64,000 nt of DNA from the NCBI GenBank assembly GCA_000721275.1, contig JOFO01000009.1, forward strand, positions 123,318 to 187,317. Reading direction: 5' to 3'. Below are positions 15,434 to 22,895 of this stretch, piece after piece. Numbering within the stretch: the first letter of the stretch is position 1; each line of letters opens with the position of its first letter. A model generated the notes under the pieces. That model made no database searches. It saw only the letters and a program-made list of their open reading frames with translations, and was not told the DNA's origin. The stretch is from Microtetraspora glauca (lineage in GTDB: Bacteria > Actinomycetota > Actinomycetes > Streptomycetales > Streptomycetaceae). The translations under genes and the position numbers were made by a program.

Positions 15434-15465
15434 TGTGATGCGCGTCACATGCGGAGGGGTAGGGT
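15434..15465 (+). promoter_or_regulatory. CRP-type palindrome TGTGA-N6-TCACA followed by a TAGGGT -10-like box
   Basis: TGTGATGCGCGTCACA at 15434-15449 matches the classical cAMP-receptor-protein consensus in both half-sites. TAGGGT at 15460-15465 fits the streptomycete -10 consensus. A transcript starting near 15472 would run into the hairpin at 15482-15519 with no ORF between, so it might yield only a short RNA. No credible protein gene lies downstream on this strand before chorismate mutase. Confidence 0.5.
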
Positions 15466-15481
15466 CCTGCTGGGCGTGAAG

Positions 15482-15519
15482 AGGGCCCGTGCCGCGATTC
15501 CGGTCGCGGCACGGGCCCT
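15482..15519. terminator. Strong stand-alone hairpin
   Basis: A perfect 16-bp stem (AGGGCCCGTGCCGCGA at 15482-15497 with 15504-15519) encloses a 6-base loop. It has the form of the other intergenic terminators here, but neither neighbouring gene ends at it. It may terminate a short transcript from the 15460 box. Confidence 0.65.
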
Positions 15520-15897
15520 GGGTCGGCACCGGTGTCAGGGCAGCGGCGGTGCCGAGCGGAGCGGCGCCGGGGGGTCGCGCCGCGTCGGGGGAGGGAAGTC
15601 GGAGGGGACGGGTCGGAACGGTGGGGGAGGAGGATGAGCCGGTTGCGGTCGGCCCCGGGCGTCCCCGGGACCGACCGCCCTTTCTGGGTGACCGGGCTGC
15701 TGTCCCCTGCCGTCCGGTCACGCGCGCTGGAGCGAGGTCCCACGACGTACGAGAAGCACGTCACACGCTCCAGCGAAGCCACGCGTGGTTTCTTACGGGC
15801 CCGCCCCTGGCTGGCACGGACACCCCGCTCAACGAAGCCCGGCGGGGGCCGGTCACGCGCCGTACGGGTGAGTCCGGCACCGAACGCGGGTGCGGAA
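15520..15897. other. Non-coding interval with no supported gene
   Basis: Open frames cross this stretch on both strands, but none has a ribosome binding site, recognisable protein family or plausible composition. It contains a 10-bp inverted repeat (CGCTGGAGCG at 15725-15734 with 15766-15775) and the palindrome CCACGCGTGG at 15779-15788. No RNA gene was recognised. Confidence 0.55.
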
Positions 15898-15916
15898 CCC
15901 CACCCGCGGGGTGGGG
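15898..15916 (-). terminator. Hairpin downstream of chorismate mutase
   Basis: CCCCACCC and GGGTGGGG pair around the 3-base loop GCG. It lies about 70 bases past the stop codon of the leftward chorismate mutase gene and is its likely terminator. Confidence 0.5.
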
Positions 15917-15983
15917 CTCTCCGGGCGGCGGGGCTGGGCTCTCGGCTCGCGGGGTGCGGCTCTCCCGTCGGATCGGGGCGGGC

Positions 15984-16274
15984 TCAGACGCGGCCCCGGC
16001 ACAGCTCCAGCATCGTCATCGCCAGCGCCGTGCCCGGCTTGCCCAGCGCGTCCCGGTAGTGGGCGAGCACCTCCATCTCACGCGCCAGGTTCACCCGCCG
16101 GCCGCCCGAGGAGATCCGGGCCTCCTGGATCACCGCCGAGACCGCCATCCGCTCCTGGATGAGGCCGATGATCCGGTCGTCCAGCGCGTCGATCCGCTCG
16201 CGCGCGTCACCGATCAGCGAGGCCGCCTCGTCGGTGCGGGCGCCGGTCAGCTCGGTGGGGGTCTTCGTGGTCAT
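15984..16274 (-). CDS. Chorismate mutase (AroQ type II fold)
   Basis: A 96-residue all-helical chorismate mutase that rearranges chorismate to prephenate, the committed step to phenylalanine and tyrosine. The first helix (ARERIDALDDRIIGLIQERM, with Arg and Asp positions typical of AroQ) and the segment RRVNLAREMEVLAHYRDALG fit the monofunctional actinobacterial enzymes. There is no fused dehydratase, DAHP synthase or signal peptide, so it acts in the cytoplasm. The ATG (16272-16274) is preceded by CAGGAGCCCCGC, a clear ribosome binding site. The roughly 190-base leader encodes a Phe/Tyr-containing peptide and then a terminator hairpin, predicting attenuation by charged tRNA-Phe or tRNA-Tyr. 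The gene is divergent from guaA. Confidence 0.92.
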   Translation of the reverse strand: MTTKTPTELTGARTDEAASLIGDARERIDALDDRIIGLIQERMAVSAVIQEARISSGGRRVNLAREMEVLAHYRDALGKPGTALAMTMLELCRGRV

Positions 16275-16334
16275 GCGGGGCTCCTGGTGTTCCTCGTGGG
16301 GTGGAGGCCCCGGCCCGGCACGGCCCGGGAAACG

Positions 16335-16371
16335 CCAGACGCCCCGGGCCTTGTCGGCCCGGGGCGCCTGG
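16335..16371 (-). terminator. Attenuator terminator in the chorismate mutase leader
   Basis: On the leftward transcript CCAGGCGCCCCGGGCC pairs with GGCCCGGGGCGUCUGG (one G-U pair) around the loop GACAA, and CGUUU follows. This 16-bp hairpin lies between the leader peptide stop (16394) and the chorismate mutase start (16274), so it would stop transcription before the structural gene unless its first arm (16356-16371) is sequestered. Confidence 0.75.
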
Positions 16372-16393
16372 GGAAGTCGCTGTTGTCAGTTGC

Positions 16394-16465
16394 TCAAGCA
16401 GCACGACCATGGCAGCCGGTGGGCCGGTTGCCATAGGTAAACAGGAAGGTCGAGTGCGTGCGCAT
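16394..16465 (-). CDS. Leader peptide with Phe-Leu-Phe-Thr-Tyr run (attenuation control)
   Basis: A 23-codon reading frame begins ATG (16463-16465), ends TGA and starts MRTHSTFLFTYGNR. Codons 7, 9 and 11 are TTC, TTT and TAT: two Phe and one Tyr, the end products of the chorismate mutase branch. TTT and TAT are rare codons in this genome. A -10-like CATACT seven bases upstream suggests a leaderless message starting at the ATG. The next hairpin (16411-16432) overlaps codons just after the Tyr codon, so a ribosome stalled there would unfold it. This is the classic geometry of amino-acid attenuation. It is an inference from sequence; the peptide has no other recognisable function. Confidence 0.72.
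   Translation of the reverse strand: MRTHSTFLFTYGNRPTGCHGRAA
16407..16432 (-). promoter_or_regulatory. Alternative RNA hairpin / antiterminator segment
   Basis: GGCAACCGG and CCGGCUGCC (16411-16432) can form a hairpin over leader codons 12-18. The overlapping segment GGCCCACCGGCUGCCAUGG (16407-16425) is instead largely complementary, with small bulges, to the first arm of the terminator (16356-16371). The two structures are mutually exclusive, as needed for ribosome-controlled antitermination. Confidence 0.55.
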
Positions 16466-16472
16466 GGCGCCC

Positions 16473-16503
16473 AGTATGGACCCCGCCCGGCACCCCGGGG
16501 CAA
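16473..16503 (-). promoter_or_regulatory. Candidate promoter for the leader peptide and chorismate mutase
   Basis: Leftward TTGCCC (16498-16503) and CATACT (16473-16478) are separated by 19 bases. The predicted start falls at the leader peptide ATG. The spacing is one or two bases longer than ideal. Confidence 0.4.
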
Positions 16504-16511
16504 GCCGGGCC

Positions 16512-16556
16512 CGGATGGTGAGACGAAGGCCACCCGCGTTCGGATGGTGAGACGAA
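16512..16556. repeat. Two 16-bp direct repeats between the divergent chorismate mutase and guaA promoters
   Basis: CGGATGGTGAGACGAA occurs exactly at 16512-16527 and 16541-16556 (29-bp period). One copy adjoins the -35 side of the leftward leader promoter, and the other overlaps the -35 area of the guaA -10 box. They look like protein binding sites serving both promoters. Confidence 0.65.
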
Positions 16557-16576
16557 AAGCGACACGCGCACGCCGG

Positions 16577-16582
16577 TAGAAT
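16577..16582 (+). promoter_or_regulatory. guaA -10 box TAGAAT
   Basis: TAGAAT lies 53 bases before the guaA GTG. The -35 region is not consensus and is overlapped by the second direct repeat, suggesting activator or repressor control. Confidence 0.5.
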
Positions 16583-16634
16583 CGACAAATAGCCCCCTCC
16601 TTCGGGAACCCCCTACCGCCGGAAGGCCGCCGTA

Positions 16635-18227
16635 GTGTCATCAGCGTCCCCCGCTGCCGCGCCCGACGTCACCAACCCGGACGTAGTCCTCGTTGTCGAC
16701 TTCGGCGCCCAGTACGCCCAGCTCATCGCCCGCCGCGTCCGCGAGGCCCGGGTCTACAGCGAGATCGTCCCGTCCACCATGCCGGTGGCCGAGATGCTGG
16801 CCAAGAACCCGAAGGCGATCATCCTCTCCGGCGGTCCGTCGTCCGTGTACGCCGAGGGCGCCCCGCGCCTCGACCGCGCGCTCTTCGAGGCCGGCGTCCC
16901 CGTCTTCGGCATGTGCTACGGCTTCCAGCTCATGGCGACGACCCTCGGCGGCACCGTCGACAACACCGGCGCCCGCGAGTACGGCCGCACCCCGCTGCAC
17001 GTCACCAAGGCCGGCTCCACCCTCTTCGAGGGCACCCCGGTCGAGCAGTCCGTGTGGATGTCGCACGGCGACGCCTGCTCCGCCGCCCCCGAGGGCTTCA
17101 CCGTCACCGCGTCCACCGACGTGGTCCCGGTCGCCGCCTTCGAGAACGACGAGAAGAAGCTGTACGGCGTCCAGTACCACCCCGAGGTGCTGCACTCCAC
17201 GCACGGCCAGCAGATCCTGGAGCACTTCCTCTACCGCGGCGCCGGCATCCAGCCCACCTGGACCACCGGCAACGTCATCGAGGAGCAGGTCGCGGCCATC
17301 CGCGCCCAGGTCGGCGACAAGCGCGCCATCTGCGGCCTCTCCGGCGGCGTCGACTCCGCCGTGGCCGCCGCCCTCGTGCAGAAGGCCATCGGCGACCAGC
17401 TCACCTGCGTCTACGTCGACCACGGCCTGATGCGCAAGGGCGAGACCGAGCAGGTCGAGAAGGACTTCGTGGCCGCCACCGGCGCCCGCCTGGTCGTCGT
17501 CGACGCGCAGGAGCGCTTCCTCACCGCCCTCGCCGGCGTCTCCGACCCGGAGACCAAGCGCAAGATCATCGGCCGTGAGTTCATCCGCGTCTTCGAGCAG
17601 GCGCAGCTGGAGATCCTCCAGGAGGAGGGCCCCGAGGTCGCCTTCCTCGTGCAGGGCACCCTCTACCCGGACATCGTCGAGTCCGGCGGCGGCACCGGCA
17701 CCGCCAACATCAAGTCGCACCACAACGTGGGCGGCCTCCCCGACGACATCGAGTTCGAGCTGGTCGAGCCGCTGCGGCAGCTCTTCAAGGACGAGGTCCG
17801 GATGGTCGGCCAGGAGCTCGGCCTGCCCGAGGAGATCGTCCAGCGCCAGCCCTTCCCGGGCCCCGGCCTCGGCATCCGCATCGTCGGCGAGGTCACCAAG
17901 GAGCGCCTGGACCTGCTCCGCGAGGCCGACGCCATCGCCCGCGAGGAGCTGACCGCCGCCGGTCTCGACCGCGAGATCTGGCAGTGCCCGGTCGTGCTGC
18001 TCGCCGACGTCCGCTCCGTCGGCGTCCAGGGCGACGGCCGCACCTACGGCCACCCGATCGTCCTGCGCCCGGTCTCCTCCGAGGACGCCATGACGGCCGA
18101 CTGGTCCCGCCTGCCGTACGAGGTCCTCGCCAAGATCTCGACCCGCATCACCAACGAGGTCGCCGACGTCAACCGCGTCGTCCTCGACGTCACCAGCAAG
18201 CCCCCGGGCACCATCGAGTGGGAGTGA
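16635..18227 (+). CDS. guaA: GMP synthase (glutamine-hydrolysing)
   Basis: A 530-residue enzyme that aminates XMP to GMP with glutamine and ATP. The N-terminal class I amidotransferase has Cys94 in [11 protein letters not shown] and His182/Glu184 in QYHPEVLHS. The ATP pyrophosphatase domain carries the PP-loop [14 protein letters not shown], and the C-terminal dimerisation domain ends PPGTIEWE, the standard GuaA end. Length matches the family. The GTG start has GGAAGG about eight bases upstream. The gene is single, terminated by a strong hairpin, and divergent from chorismate mutase. With guaB3 at the left edge it marks this as a purine-synthesis neighbourhood. Confidence 0.97.
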   Translation: MSSASPAAAPDVTNPDVVLVVDFGAQYAQLIARRVREARVYSEIVPSTMPVAEMLAKNPKAIILSGGPSSVYAEGAPRLDRALFEAGVPVFGMCYGFQLMATTLGGTVDNTGAREYGRTPLHVTKAGSTLFEGTPVEQSVWMSHGDACSAAPEGFTVTASTDVVPVAAFENDEKKLYGVQYHPEVLHSTHGQQILEHFLYRGAGIQPTWTTGNVIEEQVAAIRAQVGDKRAICGLSGGVDSAVAAALVQKAIGDQLTCVYVDHGLMRKGETEQVEKDFVAATGARLVVVDAQERFLTALAGVSDPETKRKIIGREFIRVFEQAQLEILQEEGPEVAFLVQGTLYPDIVESGGGTGTANIKSHHNVGGLPDDIEFELVEPLRQLFKDEVRMVGQELGLPEEIVQRQPFPGPGLGIRIVGEVTKERLDLLREADAIAREELTAAGLDREIWQCPVVLLADVRSVGVQGDGRTYGHPIVLRPVSSEDAMTADWSRLPYEVLAKISTRITNEVADVNRVVLDVTSKPPGTIEWE

Positions 18228-18245
18228 CCCCTCCCGCACGCGCCT

Positions 18246-18279
18246 GAGGCCGCCGCCCCGCACCGCGGGCGGCGGCCTC
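18246..18279 (+). terminator. guaA terminator
   Basis: A 13-bp perfect stem (GAGGCCGCCGCCC at 18246-18258 with 18267-18279) lies 19 bases after the guaA stop codon. Confidence 0.85.
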
Positions 18280-18381
18280 GCCGCTTCCCGCCCCGTGTGT
18301 TTGAGTGCTGCGACCCGTCCGACCAGACCGGTCCCGTCCGGCCTCTGGTGACTTGACCGGCCGGGCGTTACCTTCCGGCGC

Positions 18382-19170
18382 ATGACCGAGACACCGGCCC
18401 CCGTCCCCGTCGACCGGCTCCACTTCGCCATGCCGCCCGTCCACGCGACGGCCGAGGAGGAACGCGCCCACCGCAAGCAGCGGCTCGCCGGCGCCCTCCG
18501 GCTCTTCGGGCGGCTCGGTTACGAGGAGGGCGTCTCCGGCCACATCACCGTCCGCGACCCCGAGTACGACGACTGCTACTGGGTGAACCCCTTCGGCGAA
18601 CCCTTCGGCGACCTCACCGCGAGCGACCTCGTCCTCGCCAACGGAGAGGGCCAGGTCGTCCACGGCGACCACCACGTCAACCAGGCCGCCTTCACCGTCC
18701 ACGCCGCCGTCCACCGGGCCCGCCCCGACGCCGTCGCCGTCGCCCACACCCACTCCACCCACGGCCGCGCCCTCGCCGCCCTCGGCGAACTCCTCGACCC
18801 CCTCACCCAGGAAGCCTGCGCCTTCTACCAGGACCACGCCCTCTACGACGCCTACACCGGCGTCACCGTCGACGCCGAGGAGGCCCGCCGCGTCGCCGTC
18901 GCCCTCGGCCCCTTCAAGGGCATCGTCCTGCGCAACCACGGCCTCCTCACCGTCGGCACCTCCGTCGACGCCGCCGCCTGGTGGTTCCTCTCCATGGACC
19001 GCTGCGCCCGCATCCAGCTCGCCGCCCGCGCCGCCGGCAAACCCGTCCTCATCGCCCACCAGGACGCCGTCGCCACCCGCGAACAACTCGGCGGCGACCT
19101 CGTCGCCTGGATCAACTACCAGCCGCTCTGGCGCAGGATCAGCCGCGCGGAGCCCGAACTCCTGTCGTAG
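18382..19170 (+). CDS. Class II aldolase/adducin-fold protein
   Basis: A 262-residue member of the class II aldolase/adducin N-terminal family. Related enzymes cleave sugar phosphates such as L-fuculose-1-phosphate or L-ribulose-5-phosphate using zinc. Metal-ligand histidines are visible in AVAHTHSTHGRALA and the later RNHGLLTVG, and the phosphate-loop region GVSGHITVRDPEYDDCYWVNPFG is present. The subgroup that keeps the extra N-terminal helix and an aromatic-rich C-terminus has no settled function, so the substrate is unknown. A -10-like TTACCT (18368-18373) lies eight bases before the ATG and no ribosome binding site is present, so translation may be leaderless. It appears monocistronic. 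Confidence 0.85.
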   Translation: MTETPAPVPVDRLHFAMPPVHATAEEERAHRKQRLAGALRLFGRLGYEEGVSGHITVRDPEYDDCYWVNPFGEPFGDLTASDLVLANGEGQVVHGDHHVNQAAFTVHAAVHRARPDAVAVAHTHSTHGRALAALGELLDPLTQEACAFYQDHALYDAYTGVTVDAEEARRVAVALGPFKGIVLRNHGLLTVGTSVDAAAWWFLSMDRCARIQLAARAAGKPVLIAHQDAVATREQLGGDLVAWINYQPLWRRISRAEPELLS

Positions 19171-19321
19171 CACCATCGCTTCACCCTTCTGTACGTCAAG
19201 GCGATGGCCCGGCAATCACTCTCCGGCGGGGCGCACGCGGCCCTTCCGAGCCCCCTCGGTGCGGCACAATTCCGAGGAACTAGCGGCACGTTGGGCTCGG
19301 GACTCGGGAAGTGACGGCACC

Positions 19322-20599
19322 GTGGCGGTTCAAGAGGCGAGACAGTACGGCGGGCGCCACGGCGCCGGCGACCATCCGACGGCCTGCGCCGGCTGCGCCC
19401 ACTGCGGCGAGACCGGCCACCGCCGCGCCGTCGCCGCCTTCCTCGCCCGCCGCGAGGAACTCGCCGCCGGCCACGGCGTCCCCGCCGCCGTCGCCCACTC
19501 CCCGGTCGCCGCCCGCCAGTGGGTCTCCGACGAACTCGCCCAGTCCGCCCGCGCCGTGACCGCCCACGGCCGGGAGGCCGGACTCGCCTGGCTCGCCCGC
19601 GTCCGCACCGGCAGCCTCGCCGCGATCTGGGCCGCCGTCCTCGCCCTCCTCCTCGGCCAGGCCCTCACCGCCCTCGGCACCGGCTGGACCGCCGCCCGCA
19701 CCGCCGGCCTCTGCACCGCCGTCCTCCTCGCCGTCCCCCTCACCGCCGCCGCCCACGCCCACCGCGCCCGCGGCGGCCTGCTCGCCGCCGTCACCGGAGA
19801 GGACAACCGGCTCTCCACCACCCGGGCCGTCGCCGCCGCCTGGCTCCTCCTGCTCTGCTACGCCCTTCTCTTCCTCACCCTCCGCTCCCTCACCACGCCC
19901 ACTCCCACTCCCACCCCCACCCCGGGGCCCTTCGACCTGGCCGGCGCCGCCGCCCTCGTCACCGTCCTCGCCCTCGTCTCGGCCGTCGCCGTCACCGCCC
20001 GGCTCGTCGTCTCCACCCGGATCGCCGCCCGGCGGCTCCAGAAGGTCCGCGCCGAACGGCCCCGCGCCGCCGACCTCCTCTGCGACGACAACGGCCGCGC
20101 CGACCTCGCCGACGTCCAGTACGTCCTCGTCTCCGGCGCCGTCCTCGTCTTCACCGCCGTCCGGCTCGCCACCGCCCCCGACCGCCTCCCCGCACCGCCC
20201 TGGTCCCTCGCCCTCCTCGTCGCCGTCTCCGCCGCCTGGCACCTCGCCGCCAAGTGCACCGAAGGCGGCCCGCCCGTCGTCCACGCCGTCGTCCGCGCCC
20301 GCGAGGCCGGCGACCTCGACGCCCCCATCCGGGTCGGCGACGACATCGAGATCCGCGGCCACGGCTTCGTCCCGCCCGGCGCCGCCGCCCCCGACCCACT
20401 GACCCGGCTCGTCGTCCGGATCGGCGCCGTCCACGCCCACGTCCCCCTGGTGCCCGTCCCCGGCGGCTTCGCCAACCCCACCGACACCCTCCTCACCGTG
20501 CCGCTCCCCGCCGACGTCGAACCCGGCCGGGTCGAGGTCTCCGTCGTCACCGCCGCCGGATTCGAGACCGACCGGGTCACGATCGACGTCGCCGACTGA
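19322..20599 (+). CDS. Polytopic membrane protein with C-terminal Ig-like domain
   Basis: A protein of about 425 residues that I do not recognise. Residues 1-60 hold a Cys-rich patch (ACAGCAHCGETG, with CxxCxxC) that may bind zinc. Six hydrophobic segments follow (for example AAIWAAVLALLLGQALTALG and AGAAALVTVLALVSAVAVTA), interrupted by a (TP)n linker at about 195-204. The last 100 residues (VGDDIEIRGHGFVPPGA and on) resemble an IPT/TIG-type beta sandwich, probably extracytoplasmic. The start is uncertain: GTG 19322 has GGGAAG about ten bases upstream and is preferred, but GTG 19259 would add 21 residues. The linker DNA is a short (CCCACT)n microsatellite near 19899. Confidence 0.7.
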   Translation: MAVQEARQYGGRHGAGDHPTACAGCAHCGETGHRRAVAAFLARREELAAGHGVPAAVAHSPVAARQWVSDELAQSARAVTAHGREAGLAWLARVRTGSLAAIWAAVLALLLGQALTALGTGWTAARTAGLCTAVLLAVPLTAAAHAHRARGGLLAAVTGEDNRLSTTRAVAAAWLLLLCYALLFLTLRSLTTPTPTPTPTPGPFDLAGAAALVTVLALVSAVAVTARLVVSTRIAARRLQKVRAERPRAADLLCDDNGRADLADVQYVLVSGAVLVFTAVRLATAPDRLPAPPWSLALLVAVSAAWHLAAKCTEGGPPVVHAVVRAREAGDLDAPIRVGDDIEIRGHGFVPPGAAAPDPLTRLVVRIGAVHAHVPLVPVPGGFANPTDTLLTVPLPADVEPGRVEVSVVTAAGFETDRVTIDVAD

Positions 20600-20690
20600 A
20601 CATCCGGCCCCTTCCTGTGTCCCTCCACAGGCCGAGCGGAGAGAATCAGTCCGCGAACAGTCGTACGGCTGCGTGGAGAGGTGACCGGAC

Positions 20691-21206
20691 ATGAGCGAGC
20701 ACACGGACCGCCCCGGCGGACCCACCCTGAGGGACCGCACCGACGCCTGGAAGGCCACCGCCTCCCGTTACGCGCTCCTCCCGCTCCGGATCTTCCTCGG
20801 CGTCACCTTCGTCTACGCCGGCCTCGACAAGCTCACCGACCCGGCCTTCCTCGCCGACACCGGCACCGGCTCCATCGGCGAGACCATGCGCGGCGTCCGC
20901 GACTCCTCCGCCGTCCCGTGGCTCGTCGACCTGGCCCTCCACAGCCCCAGCGGCTTCGGCTACGCCCTCGCCCTCGGCGAACTCGCCGTCGGCCTCGGCA
21001 CCCTCCTCGGCCTCCTCGCCCGGCCGGCCGCTCTCGGCGGCGCCCTCATCTCGCTGAGCCTCTGGCTCACCGTGAGCTGGCAGGTGCACCCGTACTACCT
21101 CGGCAACGACCTCGCCTATCTCATGGCCTGGCTGCCGCTGCTGCTCGCCGGCGCCCCGGTGCTGTCCGTCGACCGTCTCCTCGCCGAACGCCGCCGCAGG
21201 CCGTAG
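20691..21206 (+). CDS. DoxX-family membrane protein
   Basis: A 171-residue integral membrane protein of the DoxX family (related to the small subunit of archaeal thiosulfate:quinone oxidoreductase; bacterial members are implicated in redox homeostasis). The first helix LRIFLGVTFVYAGLDKLTDPAF carries the family hallmark (R..lG..f...G..K..dp), and three more helices follow. GGAGAGG precedes the ATG. Its 3' end overlaps the convergent small membrane protein gene at 21116-21376 by 91 bases. The exact role is unknown. Confidence 0.85.
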   Translation: MSEHTDRPGGPTLRDRTDAWKATASRYALLPLRIFLGVTFVYAGLDKLTDPAFLADTGTGSIGETMRGVRDSSAVPWLVDLALHSPSGFGYALALGELAVGLGTLLGLLARPAALGGALISLSLWLTVSWQVHPYYLGNDLAYLMAWLPLLLAGAPVLSVDRLLAERRRRP

Positions 21207-21376
21207 GCCACCCAGGTCAGCAGCCCCGCCAGACCCAGCCCGCCGCACATCACCGGCACCGCCAGCCACCACGGGGCGGTCCACCAGCCGGCCAGATCCC
21301 CGCCGTACGCGGCGGCCAGGCCGAGCGCGGCCAGACCCACGACCAGCCGGCCGGGCCGGAACTCATGAAGCAGCAC
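21116..21376 (-). CDS. Small membrane protein downstream of the PspC gene
   Basis: An 86-residue protein with two membrane helices (LVVGLAALGLAAAYGGDLA and LAVPVMCGGLGLAGLLTWVA) and a basic, Ser/Thr-rich tail. Its GTG start overlaps the end of the upstream PspC gene by 14 bases (21363-21376), indicating translational coupling. Similar small proteins accompany streptomycete PspC genes, as I recall. Its 3' third runs antisense to the end of doxX. Function unknown, presumably part of the same envelope-stress module. Confidence 0.75.
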   Translation of the reverse strand: MLLHEFRPGRLVVGLAALGLAAAYGGDLAGWWTAPWWLAVPVMCGGLGLAGLLTWVAYGLRRRSARRRSTDSTGAPASSSGSQAMR

Positions 21377-22727
21377 GGGTGACCTCCACCTGTCCGAGAC
21401 CGACCTCCAGCGAGAGGTCGAGCGTCCCCGCCGGCTCCGTGCCGGCGGGCGGGTTCAGCGTCCGCGTCTCGTCGCGGTCCGGGGCGATGTCGATGTCGTC
21501 GGCCGGCTGCCCCGGCAGCTGGAGGTCGCCGAGCCCCACCTGGGCGCGCAGCCGCACCACCGCGTCCCGCGGCACCAGCACCTCCAGCTTGCCCGCGCCC
21601 ACATCGACCGCCGTCCGCACCGTCGTCCCCTCGGGCACCGACAGCCGGGACAGGTCCAGCGTCCCCACCCCGGCACCCAGGTCGTACCGCGGCTCCACCG
21701 CGGCCACCGCGGCCGGCGTCCACGTCCGGCGCGTCCACTCCGTGGTGATCTTCTCCGGCAGCGCGACCGCACCGGCCAGCAGCGCCGCCGTCACCACCAC
21801 CTGGAAGATCGTGCCGAACCCGGTCCGGCCCAGAAAACTGCTGACCACGAGCCCCGTGCCGAACACGGCCAGCGCCGCCGTGAGCCCCGTCGCCAGGCTG
21901 ACGCCCAGCGGCTGCGACTCCCACGTCAGGGCCGTGCCCGTGATCGCCGCCGCCAGCGCGAGGAGATGGACGAGCCCCGCGATCGACGCCGGGCCGCGCC
22001 GCACCGACGGCTCCGGCCGCGTGCCGACGGGCGCGCCCCATCGGCTGCCCGGTCGGGGCACCTCGCCGCCGACCCGGCCCTCCGCGTCGACGATCCCGGC
22101 CGGCCCCCACATGTAACCGAAGGCCACCTTGCCCGTCGAACCGTCCTTCACGATCGGGTCGCGCCACCACGACATCATCTGGCTCTCGATGTACGTCAGC
22201 GGCGGCGCCTTCGCCTCCGGCGGCACCGGGACCCGCACGTGCGGCACCTTCGGCCGCGCCTCCGGGTCCCGCTCCGCCTCCTCCTCGGCCGTGTGCCGGC
22301 GCTGCGACCAGTACGCGGCACCCGCCGTCACCAGCGACAGCAGCACCGCGAAGCCCACCATCGAGTTGGTGCGCAGCATCGACAGGAAGATCCCGCAGCC
22401 CACCAGCGCCATCAGGATCGCCGCCAGCGTCGCCCCGGACACCCGGCCGGTCAGCAGCCGTCTGCCCTCGCTCTCGTCCTCGCCCGCGAGCGGGATCAGC
22501 AGCCAGGCGAAGCCGTAGAAGATCAGCCCGATGCCGCCCGTCACCGCCAGCACCGCGAGCACGATCCGGAAGATCACCGGATCCATGTCGAAGTGCCGGC
22601 CGAGACCGCCGCAGACCCCGCCGACCACTCGGCTCGTCCGCGAGCGGCGCGGCGGGAACGCGGGAGCGTCACCGGCCGCGGGTGGGGCCTCGTGCTGCGT
22701 GGGCCGCGAAGGCGTCGAACTCGTCAT
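21363..22727 (-). CDS. PspC-domain membrane protein with LiaF-like C-terminal domain
   Basis: A 454-residue protein. An N-terminal PspC domain (RVVGGVCGGLGRHFDMDPVIFRI, then a hydrophobic hairpin) is followed by four or more further membrane segments. The C-terminal beta-repeat domain (YDLGAGVGTLDLSRLSV, VDVGAGKLEVLVP, QVGLGDLQLPG, LEVGLGQVEV) resembles the LiaF/DUF4097-type toastrack fold. PspC and LiaF modules sense envelope damage and talk to LiaRS-type two-component systems, which matches the divergent kinase/regulator pair next door. The ATG at 22725-22727 was chosen because the PspC homology starts soon after. The next gene overlaps its stop codon. Confidence 0.88.
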   Translation of the reverse strand: MTSSTPSRPTQHEAPPAAGDAPAFPPRRSRTSRVVGGVCGGLGRHFDMDPVIFRIVLAVLAVTGGIGLIFYGFAWLLIPLAGEDESEGRRLLTGRVSGATLAAILMALVGCGIFLSMLRTNSMVGFAVLLSLVTAGAAYWSQRRHTAEEEAERDPEARPKVPHVRVPVPPEAKAPPLTYIESQMMSWWRDPIVKDGSTGKVAFGYMWGPAGIVDAEGRVGGEVPRPGSRWGAPVGTRPEPSVRRGPASIAGLVHLLALAAAITGTALTWESQPLGVSLATGLTAALAVFGTGLVVSSFLGRTGFGTIFQVVVTAALLAGAVALPEKITTEWTRRTWTPAAVAAVEPRYDLGAGVGTLDLSRLSVPEGTTVRTAVDVGAGKLEVLVPRDAVVRLRAQVGLGDLQLPGQPADDIDIAPDRDETRTLNPPAGTEPAGTLDLSLEVGLGQVEVTRAAS

Positions 22728-22770
22728 GGCTCCATGGTGAACGCCCGGGGCCCCGGGTCGGCACCGGGAA

Positions 22771-22860
22771 CGACCCTGGCACGACCCTGATATTCGGGGG
22801 CCCGGCACGCCGGTGCCGACCCCGAGGAGAACCAGGGGGCGATCTCAGGGCCGACCCTGA
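22771..22860. promoter_or_regulatory. Repeated CGACCCTGAT operator-like motifs between the divergent PspC operons
   Basis: CGACCCTGAT occurs near 22782-22791 and 22852-22861, with another half-site CGACCCTGG near 22771. At 22845-22860 the sequence TCAGGG-CCGA-CCCTGA is a perfect dyad. These lie 36-125 bases before the histidine kinase start, and on the other side precede the PspC gene, so they are good candidates for binding by the linked response regulator. Confidence 0.55.
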
Positions 22861-22895
22861 TGCCCGGCGGCGGCCGGACGTGTGACGATCGGTGC

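Noticed and set aside
15023..15782. Minus-strand open frames in the gene-free interval left of chorismate mutase
   Set aside because: They run through two terminator-like hairpins and into the GMC gene, have Arg/Pro-rich random composition, and match nothing I know.
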